In this document: in pieces, positions 1 to 9,411 of the stretch
Position numbering within the stretch: the first letter of the stretch is position 1
How the letters are laid out: every line of letters begins with the position of its first letter
Assembly: GCA_016256075.1 (NCBI GenBank)
Contig: SDVU01000277.1
Coordinates: 1 to 16,079, forward strand
Direction: 5' to 3'
DNA from: Dictyocoela muelleri
Taxonomy: Eukaryota; Microsporidia
DNA: 16,079 nucleotides
The notes under the pieces: generated by a model
Databases searched by the model: none
The model's input: the letters and a program-made list of their open reading frames with translations, nothing else
What the model was told of the DNA's origin: nothing
Position numbers and translations under genes: made by a program

Positions 1-102
1 TTATTTTATTATATTCCATTAATAAATATTATTAAAATTTAATAAAAAAAATAATAAAAATATTTTTAATATCAAATGATTAACATTTCAATATCAAAAA
101 TG

Positions 103-167
103 TTTCGGCATTTTTTTCGGGAAAAATGCCGAAAAAAAACCCCGAAAAAATGCCTTCGGCATTTTTT
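103..167. repeat. pair of adjacent perfect hairpins built on TGCC/GGCA
   Basis: Two inverted repeats lie side by side. In the first, a 12-base arm TTCGGCATTTTT (103-114) pairs with AAAAATGCCGAA (122-133). In the second, AAAAAATGCC (145-154) pairs with GGCATTTTTT (158-167) around a 3-base loop. They share the sequence CGGCATTTTT, so together they form three or four copies of one short motif in both orientations. They lie in AT-rich DNA just outside the LTR element and could be a mobile-element end or a structural hairpin. No gene is attached to them. Confidence 0.7.
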
Positions 168-250
168 AGGGCTGCCGTTTAGATCTTAGTAATAAATTTT
201 CGAATCCTTCACATTAAATTTAATTTAACTCGACACATCTATTTCAAAAT

Positions 251-274
251 GTTCACATTAAGTTTAATGTGAAC
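251..274. repeat. perfect 11-base palindrome, with a further half copy
   Basis: GTTCACATTAA (251-261) is followed after two bases by its exact reverse complement (264-274). GTTCACATTAAG occurs again at 299-310, and a partial CACATTAA near 211. The repeated half-site could be a binding site or the remains of a short element. The rest of 1-376 is AT-rich and shows no gene. Confidence 0.6.
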
Positions 275-376
275 ATGTCAAAAATTTTACTAGTTAGTGT
301 TCACATTAAGTAGAACTATATGTAATTACCTGTATCTTGCTGAATAATTGATAAAACGAATATCACGTGCCGTGCA

Positions 377-609
377 CGCGGGGGATGCGACCGGTCTGAA
401 TAGGAAAATTATTTAGAGATAAATTATGTAACTCATATTTTTTTCGATCCTTGTTGTGCGTTTTACAGGATGTTTTCGGATACTCGTTTGATCTCATGGA
501 GATCTTGATAACTATTTCTTTTATAGTTTGAAATTTCTATAAATTTTGATGACATTTCTAGTAAATTTTGAAACTGATCATTTTTCTTATTTTCACTACA
601 ATAGCACAA
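377..609 (-). repeat. 3' LTR of the Ty3/gypsy fossil
   Basis: A direct repeat of about 232 bp matches 4225-4456, starting at CGCGGGG and ending CAATAGCACAA in both copies. On the minus strand it follows the integrase C-terminal region. Identity to the other LTR is about 85% by eye. The exact outer end is uncertain, because the sequence to the left (CACGTGCCGTGCA) could belong to the LTR or to the flank. Confidence 0.85.
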
Positions 610-639
610 CATCCTGCCACCTTCCGAAGCTACCTTACG

Positions 640-2900
640 CACATTTTTAACATTTTTTCTTGTGGTTTTATTACCTTCATCAACTAACACAAATCCCCTA
701 TCACTCGACACTTTAGAAACCGTAAATGGTCCTTTCCAAACATCTGATAACTTATCCGGATTAAATATTTTGAAAAACTACATCTTCTTCTCTTATTCCA
801 TACCTATTCTTTTTTATCATCAACTTATTTTTATTTTCGATCATTTTCATTTTTTAGTTCATTTTATATAACTTATTGTAGATATTGTCTTTGGAGTTCC
901 ACAGAGTTTTTTAAATTTTAATTTCATAAGGAGATAAATTGTATGTCGTATTATGCAAGAAATTCAGTCTGATGCAGATGGCCTCTTTTAGTTTTTAAAT
1001 TGGTTTACTCTTTAATAATCTACATACCTGCAAAATTACAGAGTTTCTTCGTTCAGATATCGCATTGCACGTCATATTGTATGGGCTTGTAAGTATTCGT
1101 TTGGTGCTGTGATTTTCAAGTATCTTTTTGAATTTTGAGGAAATATATTGGCGACCTTGGTCTGACAAAAATTTTTTAGGTGCTCCAAATGCACTTATCC
1201 AATTTTTCTCAAATGCTCCGATGACACTTTCTGACGTTATATCCCATAATATTTCAGTTTTTGTTCATTTACTATATACGTCAGTAAAAGTAATGATGTG
1301 GAAATATTTGGATTTTTTGCTTGTTTTAAAATATTCTCTTTTAATAGACCCTAAGATATATGACGACACAAGTTCGAATTGTTTTGTTGCTACAATACTT
1401 ATATCATTGTTTTGTACTTCGTGTTAAAGTTTTTTTGTCGCTGACAATCTAAACAATTGTTAGTTATGGATTTAATTTATTTTCATAGATTAGGGTGGTA
1501 ATATTGATTTTTTAATGGTGCTATATAATGCTTTCTACCCTGGATGAAGCTAAATTTTATGTAAATGAGATATTTTGGATTTGCCAAAAAAAGGTCTCGT
1601 TGGTTTAGATTCAGTTTGTTCTTTATTATATTCTCGTGTATTCTGATCATAAGAAATAAATTTTGTTAAATATAATCTTGAAATACAGTCAGCAGAATCA
1701 TTATTGTTTCCTGATATTTTAACCATTTGATAATTGTATTCCTCATGCAAAATTTTCCATCTCTGGACTCTTTTATTATTGTCCTTGTTGCTGAATATAT
1801 TTTGATTATCAGAGTAAATTATTGCCTTAGAAAGGAGGAGTATTGTATGAAAAAAATTCAAGACTTTTGAGGATTACATATCCTTCCTTTTCGGTTATAG
1901 TAAACTTACGTTCTTATTTTGTTAATTTATTACTGAAAAATCCCATTGTCTTATTTTCTTGTATTATTACCGCCTCTATTGCATAAGCTGATGTGTCGTG
2001 TATAGGTGGAAGGGGTTTTTAATATCGGTAAAAGCGAGAATATGACGTGATTTGATCTCTTCAATTAATTTACTAAGTATTTCACATTCAGAACTTGACA
2101 ATTTGAACTTATCATTTAATTTTTGAGTAAGCAAAGGCGATTTTCTGTGGATTTTTTTATATAAAGGGTCTTTACTAATTGAATAGACCAATAATTATTT
2201 GTATATCTTTTTTTCTTTGTGGTTTTATTTCATTTATTCTGTCAATTCTTTCTAATGACGGTCTTATGCCTTCTGCTGATACTTGATGACCCAAATATGT
2301 AACTTCTTTTATCATAAATTTACTTTTTTTTAAAGTTAACTGATATTTTATTTCGGCTTAAAAAATTTAAAACGATCACTAGATGCCTTAAATGTTCATC
2401 ATAATTTTCTAAATGTATCAATATATCTTCAAGGTATATTTTAACATAATTTACAACGTTAAATAGATCATTCATGCACTTATAAAAAGTCATTGGGGGC
2501 GTTTTTAAGCCCGAAAAGCATTCTTAGAAATTCATAATGGTTATCATCGAGAGAAAATGCTGTATATTTATGTTATTTCTTTCGAGTTGGATTTGATAGT
2601 ATCCACTGTTTAAGTCAATTTGCTAAAACAGCTTCGATCACTTAAGTGTTATAGACAGTGGTGTATCGTTAGGAATAGTTGGTATATCGGAACTGTATTA
2701 TTATTCAAATCTCTGTAATCAATTACTAGTCTAATCTTCCTATTTCTTTTTATAATAGGAAAAGGTGGTTATGAGAAAGTAGATATGCTTTTCCTAATTC
2801 CCTCTGAATGAATTAACCTTTCCAGCTCATTTATTAGTGCTTTACGCAAAGCCAATAGATTTTTTTATGATTTCTTGTTTATCACAGTATCATTTTTAGA
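640..2900 (-). pseudogene. pol remnant (reverse transcriptase, RNase H, integrase) of the Ty3/gypsy fossil
   Basis: Short conserved stretches can be read on the minus strand in the order expected of Ty3/gypsy pol. RT shows RLVIDYRDLNN (near 2710-2745), FGLKNAP (near 2500) and GHQVSAEGIRPSLERI (near 2245-2300). RNase H shows a stretch ending NNNDSADCISR (near 1680-1715), typical of the end of that domain in this family. Integrase shows a zinc-finger piece CLDCQRQK (near 1430-1455), LSDQGRQYIS around the second catalytic Asp (near 1140-1170), a SERRN block around the catalytic Glu (near 1040), and a C-terminal KGPFTV segment (near 720-735). The region is broken throughout and should be treated as a fossil. 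Confidence 0.85.
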
Positions 2901-3444
2901 GTAATTTTGTGTTCTACTTTAGGTATACACCCGAGTTTAGGAATACGCCTTTTATAATTATTCAGTATTTATTTTAAGCATCTCAAATTATCATTTTTTG
3001 ATCTGAAATATGCTTGGTTTCTCGGAACGTTCTATATCTGGGTCCGTTGGTCTTAATACATCTTTAAATTCATATACCTTCTCATCAATTGTAATAGTCA
3101 TATTGTTGCAGTTTATTTTCGCATGGTTTTGGTAAGAAAATAGATTACAAGTATCAATTCCGAGCTCATATCGCGGATTGTGTATGATGATATCTGTTAA
3201 ACCGTATCGGTGTCACCATGAAGCGTTATTTTCATTTCCACTCTTTCACTTGAACTAATTTTTATGCCATATATTAGTTATTTGTTTATTTTAGGTTATT
3301 TTACTCTGTTGATTTCGATGCGTCGGACTATTTATCTTTTTATAAAGCTGTAAGCAGCGTTGGTGTCAATAATGGTCTGGCATTTATTTCATTTAGTTCC
3401 TAATCAAGTTCTAATTATTGTGTTTTTACTTTGGGGACTATGAA

Positions 3445-3645
3445 CTAAAATGCATTTGTGTCCTTTTTATATTTATCAATCTTTTGTATTTGACTTGCTT
3501 TCCTTGCATCGCATTCTTCAGTGTTATGTGTATTAATTTTATAGTATTCACACCACTTTAAAGGTTTATTTATGACTTTACGATGTATTTTTTCATCGCT
3601 GGCTACTTTATTATTTTGTTTTGAATTATTCATTTGTTTTATCAT
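3445..3645 (-). pseudogene. gag-like zinc-knuckle remnant of the Ty3/gypsy fossil
   Basis: A short open stretch carries a basic, Asn/Lys-rich segment followed by CEYYKINTHNTEEC, close to the CCHC zinc knuckle that ends Gag in this family. It lies between the 5' LTR and reverse transcriptase, the expected place. The sequence between here and the 5' LTR (3650-4224) should hold the rest of gag but is too decayed to recognise. A protease would be expected at about 2900-3400; I could not identify it. Confidence 0.6.
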
Positions 3646-4224
3646 TGTGTTCTCTGTTTCATTTATTATTTAGAACATATCATTGATATTATGAATGTTT
3701 AAATTGCCATTTCCATTTTAGTTCTATAGCTTAAACAGTTGTAAAAAACTCTAAGATCTTTAGGTTTGTCGCATTTAATCGATTCGTGTGTATATAATTA
3801 GGCGTTTACAATGATATTCTATCTGGTCCTTATACTCTCTTATGGTCTTGAGTGGATGTCACATAGATGTCAGTGTTTTTATATATTTTAAAGAACCTTT
3901 CTCCGGATATTGTGTCTGAAGAGGAATGTGAATGCTTCTTCCAGTGTTCTCGCGTTATTTAATATTGGTAGGATTGAAGTTGATGATATAGACTTTATTA
4001 CCTGAAGTGTAGTAAAATAATCCCATTTTGCTAAAGTTGCTGTTTCAATTATTTCATTCTTACATTGAAAGATGTCTCGCTCCGAAATATTTTCAACTAA
4101 TGTGGCTGATCTCTGAATTTGAATGTTTTGTTAGGGGAACTTATGGTAAACGATGCACGTGTGGGTTGAAATTTGTTTTCTTTCGCTTGGCACATTTCTC
4201 TAGTTAAGCTTAACATGTCTTTCC

Positions 4225-4456
4225 CGCGGGGATGCGATCTGTCTGGAGACGAAAATTATATAGAGATATATTATGTAATTCATATTTATTCGTTCATTGT
4301 TGAGCGTTTTACGGGATGGTTTTAGATACTCGTGTGATCTCATGGGGCTCTTGATAATTATTACTTTTATATTTTGAAATTTCTATATATTTTGATGAAA
4401 TTTCTAGTAAATTTTGAAATTGATCATTTCCCCTCCTTTTCACTACAATAGCACAA
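4225..4456 (-). repeat. 5' LTR of the Ty3/gypsy fossil
   Basis: Partner of the direct repeat at 377-609, in the same orientation. Shared blocks include ATTATGTAA, TGAAATTTCTATA, TTTCTAGTAAATTTTGAAA and CACTACAATAGCACAA. Differences are scattered and some are clustered near the ends, as in independently decaying LTRs. Confidence 0.85.
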
Positions 4457-4604
4457 AACACGTATACAGCAGGGATTCTAAGTAGTTTAGGGAGTGAAGT
4501 ATTATTGAAAAACCAGAAAACAAAAGTATAAAGACTATGTTTGGAGAAGCTTTCTGGGTTGGCAGCTATGGATGTAGTCAGCGTGTAATTTATATATTGG
4601 CACT

Positions 4605-4884
4605 TTGGTCTTTTATCCATATTATAACAACCACTTTTTCATATAAGCCTATATTTACAAACTTGGAAATAGATGCTTATATTAAAACTGATTGTTACAA
4701 TCTATATATAAAATATGAAATGAAAAAAATTCCATTATCTCCTGCTAATGTCATATTTCGTAGTTTATGATTTTTATTGGGTGGTGGTCTCTAAGGAAGA
4801 ACTTTTATCAATTAAACTTATAGGTTTTAAATAAAAAGCCATAAATATAGCTGATATGGCAATTATAAAACATAATGAAATAAC
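4605..4884. repeat. left inverted arm of the Merlin-like composite, outer part
   Basis: This stretch matches the reverse complement of 8310-8632. The best part is CTAAGGAAGAAC at 4791-4802, followed by about 35 alignable bases (AACTTATA, GTTTTA) and then ATATGGCA. The central part also shares ATATAAGCCTATATT and ACTGATTGTTACAAT with the foldback at 8480-8560. The arm stops at the Mutator-like element and resumes at 6870. A small open frame here has no recognisable protein and is probably chance. Confidence 0.7.
4847..4883 (+). repeat. left copy of a 37-bp direct repeat flanking the Mutator-like element
   Basis: It starts ATAGCTGATATGGCA. About 85% of it matches 6870-6905, which starts ATAGCTGATAGGGCA. 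Six bases separate it from the start of the MULE terminal repeat. It lies within the inverted arm, and the uninterrupted arm on the right contains this sequence only once. Confidence 0.7.
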
Positions 4885-4889
4885 AACGG

Positions 4890-4940
4890 GTGAACTCGCC
4901 GGTGGCGAGTTCTCGCGCTGATTTTTCTGCGAGTTATCGA
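4890..4940 (+). repeat. left terminal inverted repeat of the MULE
   Basis: About 45 bases align with the reverse complement of 6818-6863. It contains one complete unit and part of a second of the 24-bp motif that is tandemly repeated at the right end, which suggests the right-end array grew from a terminal repeat like this one. Confidence 0.75.
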
Positions 4941-5031
4941 GAAAACGTCGGATTTTTTATAAATTAAATTCAAATATTGTTCACCCATGAAAAAAAAATA
5001 ATTTTTATTCAAGGTCAAAGAAATAAAAAAA

Positions 5032-6480
5032 ATGCATATAAATGATTATATGTGCGATTTTGACAGCAAAACTCTGAAAGGATTATCGTATAGGTGCCGA
5101 AAAAGATTTTGCTCAGGAAAAGTAATGTTAAATGATAATAAAACTTTAGTCATTTCAAAAACGAAACACGTTCATGACAATGAAAAAGATGAAATAAATA
5201 TTCTAATATTTAAAAATAAAATATATAATAAGGTGAAGGAGACCGACGAAGATTTTAATAATATTGACGTGCCCGTATAAGACTCGCTCATAAATAATAA
5301 GCTGATTAAATAAAGACATTCTTTCAATTCTTTTATTTAATTTCATCTTCCTTGCTCGGAAGGTATCATCGTTATTAGATGGGAACATGAGTATGGAATC
5401 ACAACTTCTTTTATAGTTTTAGTTGGAGGTAAATTAATTATTTATTGGAGGCATAACCTAGTCGACAGTTCTAGAAATAAAATCCAAAGCTTCTTTATCA
5501 TTCTTGAATGTTCTCGCTTAATCCTGGTTATATTCTCAGTAATCCATGTTGTGGTGCACAACAATATTATTTCTTCAACATTGATGATACTGATAACTCT
5601 GTGAAAAACTATCGGAAATATCAGAAACTACAAAGATCAATGAATTAATTAAAAACAAAAAAATCAAGAAAAATGACATGGAAGTAAAAATAGATCCTAA
5701 CACCTGTCTAACTTTAGATGCAATAGTTTATTGAGGCTTGATACTGGACCGAAATCTAAAAATCATGTCATTATATTCGTTTCTGATTATCTTATTGAAT
5801 TGATGAAAAATGCAGAGGTTTTCATGGTAGATTCTACTTTTAAAATTGTGCCTAAGTGTTTCTATTAAATGCACACAGTTCACATTGTTTATTTTAATAA
5901 AAGAATACTTAAAATGTATGCTTTATTAAAAACAAAAAATTCGGATTCATATGAAATAATTTTTAATTTCCTAAAAGAAAAAAAAATTTCTTAGAACATT
6001 TATAGTCGATTTTGAACAGGCGCAATTTTCATCAATCCAAAAATGCTATTTAGAAACTAAAATATATACATTCTCAATTCATATGAGCCAAATATTCGGG
6101 CGATACATACAGAAAAAAGGACTTTCTTCCACTTATAAGACCGATGGTGAATTTAGAAAATTGAGCAAAAAAATATCGGCAATTTATTATTTTAAACCTG
6201 AATATGTATTATACGCATTAATTTTTCTTCGTAATTGATTCTACAAAAAAAAAGGATTTTCGAGTACAATAATAGAACTAATCTTCTATTTTAAAAATAT
6301 TTTTTTGAATGATGATCTCAAAAATCTTAAAAATATTAAATCATGTAATCTACATTATCGCATAACCAATAATATACCAACCACAACAAATAGCTTAGAA
6401 GCCTTACATGGTTATTTGAATAAGAATTCAGTATGTTCGCATTTAAATTACTAAAAGTTTATTGGAATATTAAAAAAAGA
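5032..6480 (+). pseudogene. MULE transposase with N-terminal FLYWCH zinc finger, broken
   Basis: The first 82 codons (5032-5280) are open and read as a FLYWCH/WRKY-GCM1-like finger: YRCRKRFCSGKV, then HVHD, giving a C..C..H.H pattern that would bind the element ends. Downstream, pieces of the DDE core are visible: VFMVDSTFKIVP with the first Asp at 5830, FIVDFEQAQ with the second Asp at 6008 in another frame, and TNSLEALHGYLN at 6386-6421, which fits the TNN..E..H block with Glu at 6398. Stops lie between these blocks, for example after KCFY near 5866, and the two Asp blocks differ in frame, so no full transposase is made. The piece 5281-5690 is hard to align to anything. Upstream codons are open for a few residues before the first ATG, so the true start is not settled. 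Confidence 0.75.
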
Positions 6481-6719
6481 GGAAGATAAAAAAATTATCA
6501 ACGTTCGGTTTGAAAAATGGTATGTTAAATTTTAAAAGAAGAACTGAGAAATTGAATATAATTAACATCATTGTGAATTATTCACATTACGACATTAAAA
6601 CATTTTTTGATGTTATAATTTCAAAGTTTGATATTTAATTTGATTAATTATGACAATTTTTTAAAAAAATTTATTATTTTTTATCAGTTTTTACACAAAA
6701 AACCCGGCGAGTTCGCGGA

Positions 6720-6846
6720 AACTCGCCGAGAAATCAGCACGAGAACTCGCCGAGAAATCAGCACGAGAACTCACAGAGAGATCAGCACGAGAACTCGCCG
6801 AGAGATCAGCACGAGAACTCGCCGAGAAATCAGCACGAGAACTCGC
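6720..6846. repeat. 24-bp tandem array in the MULE right end (5 units plus a part)
   Basis: Units start at 6720, 6744, 6768, 6792 and 6816, with a partial sixth at 6840. Each reads AACTCGCCGAGAAATCAGCA followed by CGAG, with few changes; the third unit is the most divergent. It is bounded on the left by a hairpin, GGCGAGTT...AACTCGCC. A small open frame repeating TRREIS on the plus strand, and its opposite-strand mirror, are by-products of the 24-bp (8-codon) period and not genes. Confidence 0.9.
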
Positions 6847-6869
6847 TTCCGGTGAGATCTCACTTAGCA

Positions 6870-6905
6870 ATAGCTGATAGGGCAAACATAAAAGATAATA
6901 AAATA
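6870..6905 (+). repeat. right copy of the 37-bp direct repeat flanking the MULE
   Basis: It matches 4847-4883, with one or two small indels. Six bases separate it from the end of the MULE terminal repeat, mirroring the left side. It is far longer than the 8-11 bp duplication usual for Mutator-like elements. Confidence 0.7.
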
Positions 6906-6985
6906 TCTTTCTAAACGTTCAATAGTGCTTAAAGTACAACTAAAATATAATTTTATGTTTCTAAATTAGGTAATTATTGAGAAAT
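6870..6985. repeat. left inverted arm of the Merlin-like composite, inner part
   Basis: Matches the reverse complement of about 8205-8337. Alignable blocks include AAAATATCTTTCTAAACG, CAATAGTG and GTTTCTAAATTAGGT (6960-6974); the last differs by one base from the inverse of 8226-8240. It carries on the arm broken off at 4884. From 6985 to about 7230 the sequence is AT-rich and I see no gene. Confidence 0.65.
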
Positions 6986-7229
6986 CTAGAAATATTTTCT
7001 TTAGAAACATATTAAACAAAATTAAATTTTAATTTAAGCATTATTAAACGTTTAATTTGATTTTTTATCTTTTATTAATGACATACCGTCTATATTTATT
7101 AATTAAAATTAAAGTTATAAATGATTAATAAATTAAGTTTTAGAATAAATAAATATCAAATAAAATCAATATTATATTAATATGATTTTGCAAAATCGTC
7201 TAAATACTGTTTTTTTAGAATTTATGAAG

Positions 7230-8020
7230 AACAAGAAAAAAATAAAATCACATCGGAACGTATCAATGCTTATCCCGCAGTTATAATGTTACATTTTTTT
7301 AAAATTCATAAATATATTTTCGATTATTTGTGTATTGGTCTTTGTTTCTGGGTAGCCGGAATAATTTTTATGGCATAATAGATCTTGAATACTTCTTCAA
7401 GTCAATTTTAGGTGCGCTAGATATCATAAACCACATATGATTTGCTTTTTGTATTATTATTTATCATTGAATGTAATGTTGCAGCATCTCCATTTTCTAC
7501 TATCTCATAATAAAAATATCCAGTATTATATTTTATTGCGACGAAAAACTATACAGTTGGGCTTAGCTCTATAAAATTATATTTTAGTCTGACTAAAAGG
7601 TTATATCTTTTCTTACCACCTTTAAATGCTCCTTAATTTCAGTAATTCTCTTTAAAATAGACAATATATGTGATATCTGATGATTTATAAAATGCGTAGA
7701 TAAATTTTCTCATCTATATAACAGTTTTATATATATATTCCGAAGTAATTTTTTTAAATAAATCAAATGTAAACTTTAAAAAATGAAAATGGTAAATTTT
7801 TGTAACATTTAACGTAGAGCCTCATAAAAAAATTTTATTTTCTTACATTTCGAACATTTACATGCAGAGCCATATTATAATTAAGGATGTTTTTATATTC
7901 ATTTGCTTATTGCAGAATGAAAATATCTTTATATCTGGTATTACATCCAACATTTAGAATAATTCTAAAATTTTATCACTATCCATGATTTAACAAAAAA
8001 AATCACAGTCTTTCATTCTG
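7230..8020 (-). pseudogene. Merlin / ISXO2-like transposase, decayed
   Basis: Read on the minus strand, the pieces follow the ISXO2-like order. Near 7985 is a start-like MDSDKILELF. A zinc ribbon follows as CNKQM (near 7910) and CKCSKCKKIKFFYEALR (near 7815-7865). The catalytic region shows GAFKGGKKRYN (near 7600-7635) and then VENGDAATLHSMINNNTK (near 7450-7505), followed by YVVYD, where the family has a catalytic Asp. A possible C-terminal part runs on to about 7230. Several stops and frame changes separate these pieces, so it is not functional. The family uses a DDE-type mechanism and usually leaves 8-bp target duplications; none can be established here. Confidence 0.65.
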
Positions 8021-8204
8021 TTTATTCTATTTAGCATCGGAGTTCTTTTTTTGTTATTTAAAGTTCAATTTAACTAAAAAATATTATTACTTTAAAAGTA
8101 ATACATGATCAATATGGTATTTATAAAGTATAACAAAAAATATACAAATATGTTTTTAAATTCTAATATAAATTTTTATTAATAATATAAGTTTCTATTT
8201 TTAT

Positions 8205-8640
8205 AACTTTTGTGTTGTAGAAATCACCTAAATTAGAAACGTATATTATTAAAAAAACTCACTATTGGCCTTCAGAAATATATTTTAAAGATTTTTTTTG
8301 TATGCTTTATCAATGCCATATTACTCATGGTTATTTTTTTAAAGAATAAAACTTATAAGTTGAATTGGTAAGAGTTCTTCCTTAGATAACCCGCTTTTAA
8401 AAAAAGTATCGGAAACTACGGAAGAAGGTATTAAATATGATCATGAATTTTTTTATATTATCTACATACATATTGTAACAGTCAGTTTTTAATATAAGCC
8501 TATATTAGAGAGTTTAGTAATATCGAGGTATTTTTAAAAACTGATTGTTACAATATGTATGTAGATATTATAAAGAAATTTCATGATCACATTTAATACC
8601 TTCTTCCGTAGTTTACGATATCTTTTTTAGAAGTTGAAGT
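8205..8640. repeat. right inverted arm of the Merlin-like composite
   Basis: The reverse complement matches 4605-4884 and then runs without a break into a match with 6870-6985. This shows that the left arm was once continuous. The outer part of this arm is itself a palindrome, described separately. If the arms are true terminal repeats they are about 400 bp long, long for a Merlin element; alternatively two related MITE copies in opposite orientation flank the transposase remnant. Confidence 0.65.
8400..8625. mobile_element. foldback / MITE-like palindrome
   Basis: An arm at about 8400-8490 (containing ACTACGGAAGAAGGTATTAA, ATGATCATGAA and CTACATACATATTGTAACA) is nearly the exact reverse complement of 8535-8625, around a 44-base centre. 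Weaker mirror symmetry extends outward: ATTTTAAAG at 8282-8290 against CTTTAAAAT at 8758-8766, and ATGCCAT near 8323 against AATGGCA near 8725. The whole symmetric unit may therefore run from about 8280 to 8770. It has no coding content. Confidence 0.8.
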
Positions 8641-8747
8641 GGTATTCAGTAGTGAAATCACAAATAATTGATTGGTGAATTTTATCATAGGAATTAAGTT
8701 TGATAATTTTAATCCCTTGTCAAAAATGGCAATAAACAAAAAATTGA

Positions 8748-8945
8748 TCAAAAAGACTTTAAAATTGTTTTATTTGAGACCGATGCATGAAGGGAGACGA
8801 TGGAAAAAACGATAAAAACCCAATAAATAATTTTTGCGAATCTTTTATTGTTAACTATGTATCTAATGATACGCCAATAGATGGACGTCTCAATGGGGTT
8901 ATCTAAATAAAGGGAGAACCAAGATATTTTAATTTCTATATTCAT
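8748..8945 (-). pseudogene. possible second Merlin/ISXO2-like transposase C-terminal fragment
   Basis: An open stretch of 65 codons contains NPIETSIYWRIIRYIVNN, which resembles the conserved hTN-IE-W region near the C-terminus of ISXO2-like transposases, where the Glu is catalytic. The rest (KIIYWVFIVFSIVSLHA) is hydrophobic and does not match what I know of the family. It has no upstream part in the window and abuts the foldback element. It could equally be a chance open frame in AT-rich DNA. Confidence 0.3.
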
Positions 8946-9411
8946 TATAATAAAACTTTAACTCAAAAAATATTCATTAAAATTGTATTTTATGTATAAA
9001 TTAAAAAAACTCTTTGTATATGAAAAAAATAAAGGATATGCTTAGTCCCACATTTGATCACAAATTAATACTCCTAAAACCGATCGTTAGATAATAAAAA
9101 AATGTTTTAGGAAATAACTCGTTGAATTAATAGTCTGGAATGTAATTAAAGAAAAATTACATACTAAAAAGTACTATTAGTCTAAAAATATTTGTTGAGG
9201 TGAACTAAATATAGTAGATTAAGGTATTAAAAATTAAATTGATTGCGATTTTCGCTGATAATTTTCTGAGTTATTTCAGAAACATTTTTATTATCTGACG
9301 ATCAGTTCTATAAGTATTAATTTGAGGTCAAATAAGAGTCCCAATTTAATATTTATGATATTAAAAAAGAATAGTAGAAATTATAAATTATTGAAAAGTA
9401 TATTTATATGA

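Larger units (their letters stand above)
377..4456 (-). mobile_element. old, broken Ty3/gypsy (Metaviridae-type) LTR retroelement
   Basis: A retroelement fossil of about 4.1 kb. It is bounded by two directly repeated LTRs and read on the minus strand, so its 5' LTR is the right-hand one. Recognisable parts follow the Ty3/gypsy order: a gag-like zinc-knuckle region (about 3480-3600), reverse transcriptase (about 2230-2770), RNase H (about 1690-1860), and integrase with its zinc-binding, catalytic and C-terminal parts (about 640-1500). No open frame covers any of these fully; the coding region is heavily broken in many places. The LTRs are about 85% alike by eye, which fits an old insertion. 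It is short for the family. I could not establish a target-site duplication. Confidence 0.9.
4890..6863 (+). mobile_element. Mutator-like DNA transposon (MULE), decayed
   Basis: The element is bounded by GC-rich terminal inverted repeats unlike the surrounding AT-rich DNA. The left end (GTGAACTCGCC, then GCGAGTTCTCGCGCTGATTT) matches the reverse complement of the right end (GTGAGATCTCACCGG, then GCGAGTTCTCGTGCTGATTT). Inside, on the plus strand, are a FLYWCH-type zinc finger and a MULE-type DDE transposase core, both broken by stops and frame changes. It sits inside the left arm of the Merlin-like composite, so it arrived later than that element. Confidence 0.8.

Noticed and set aside
662-871. 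69-codon plus-strand open frame
   Set aside because: Opposite strand of the integrase C-terminal remnant; a hydrophobic, low-complexity shadow.
1128-1427. 99-codon plus-strand open frame
   Set aside because: It lies opposite the integrase remnant of the Ty3/gypsy fossil, whose conserved motifs read on the minus strand.
5203-5388. 61-codon minus-strand open frame
   Set aside because: It overlaps the FLYWCH part of the MULE on the opposite strand and has no motif.
6628-6885. Open frames on both strands with repeated TRREIS or SSRADFSA
   Set aside because: Both come from the 24-bp (8-codon) tandem array in the MULE end; there is no start context and no domain.
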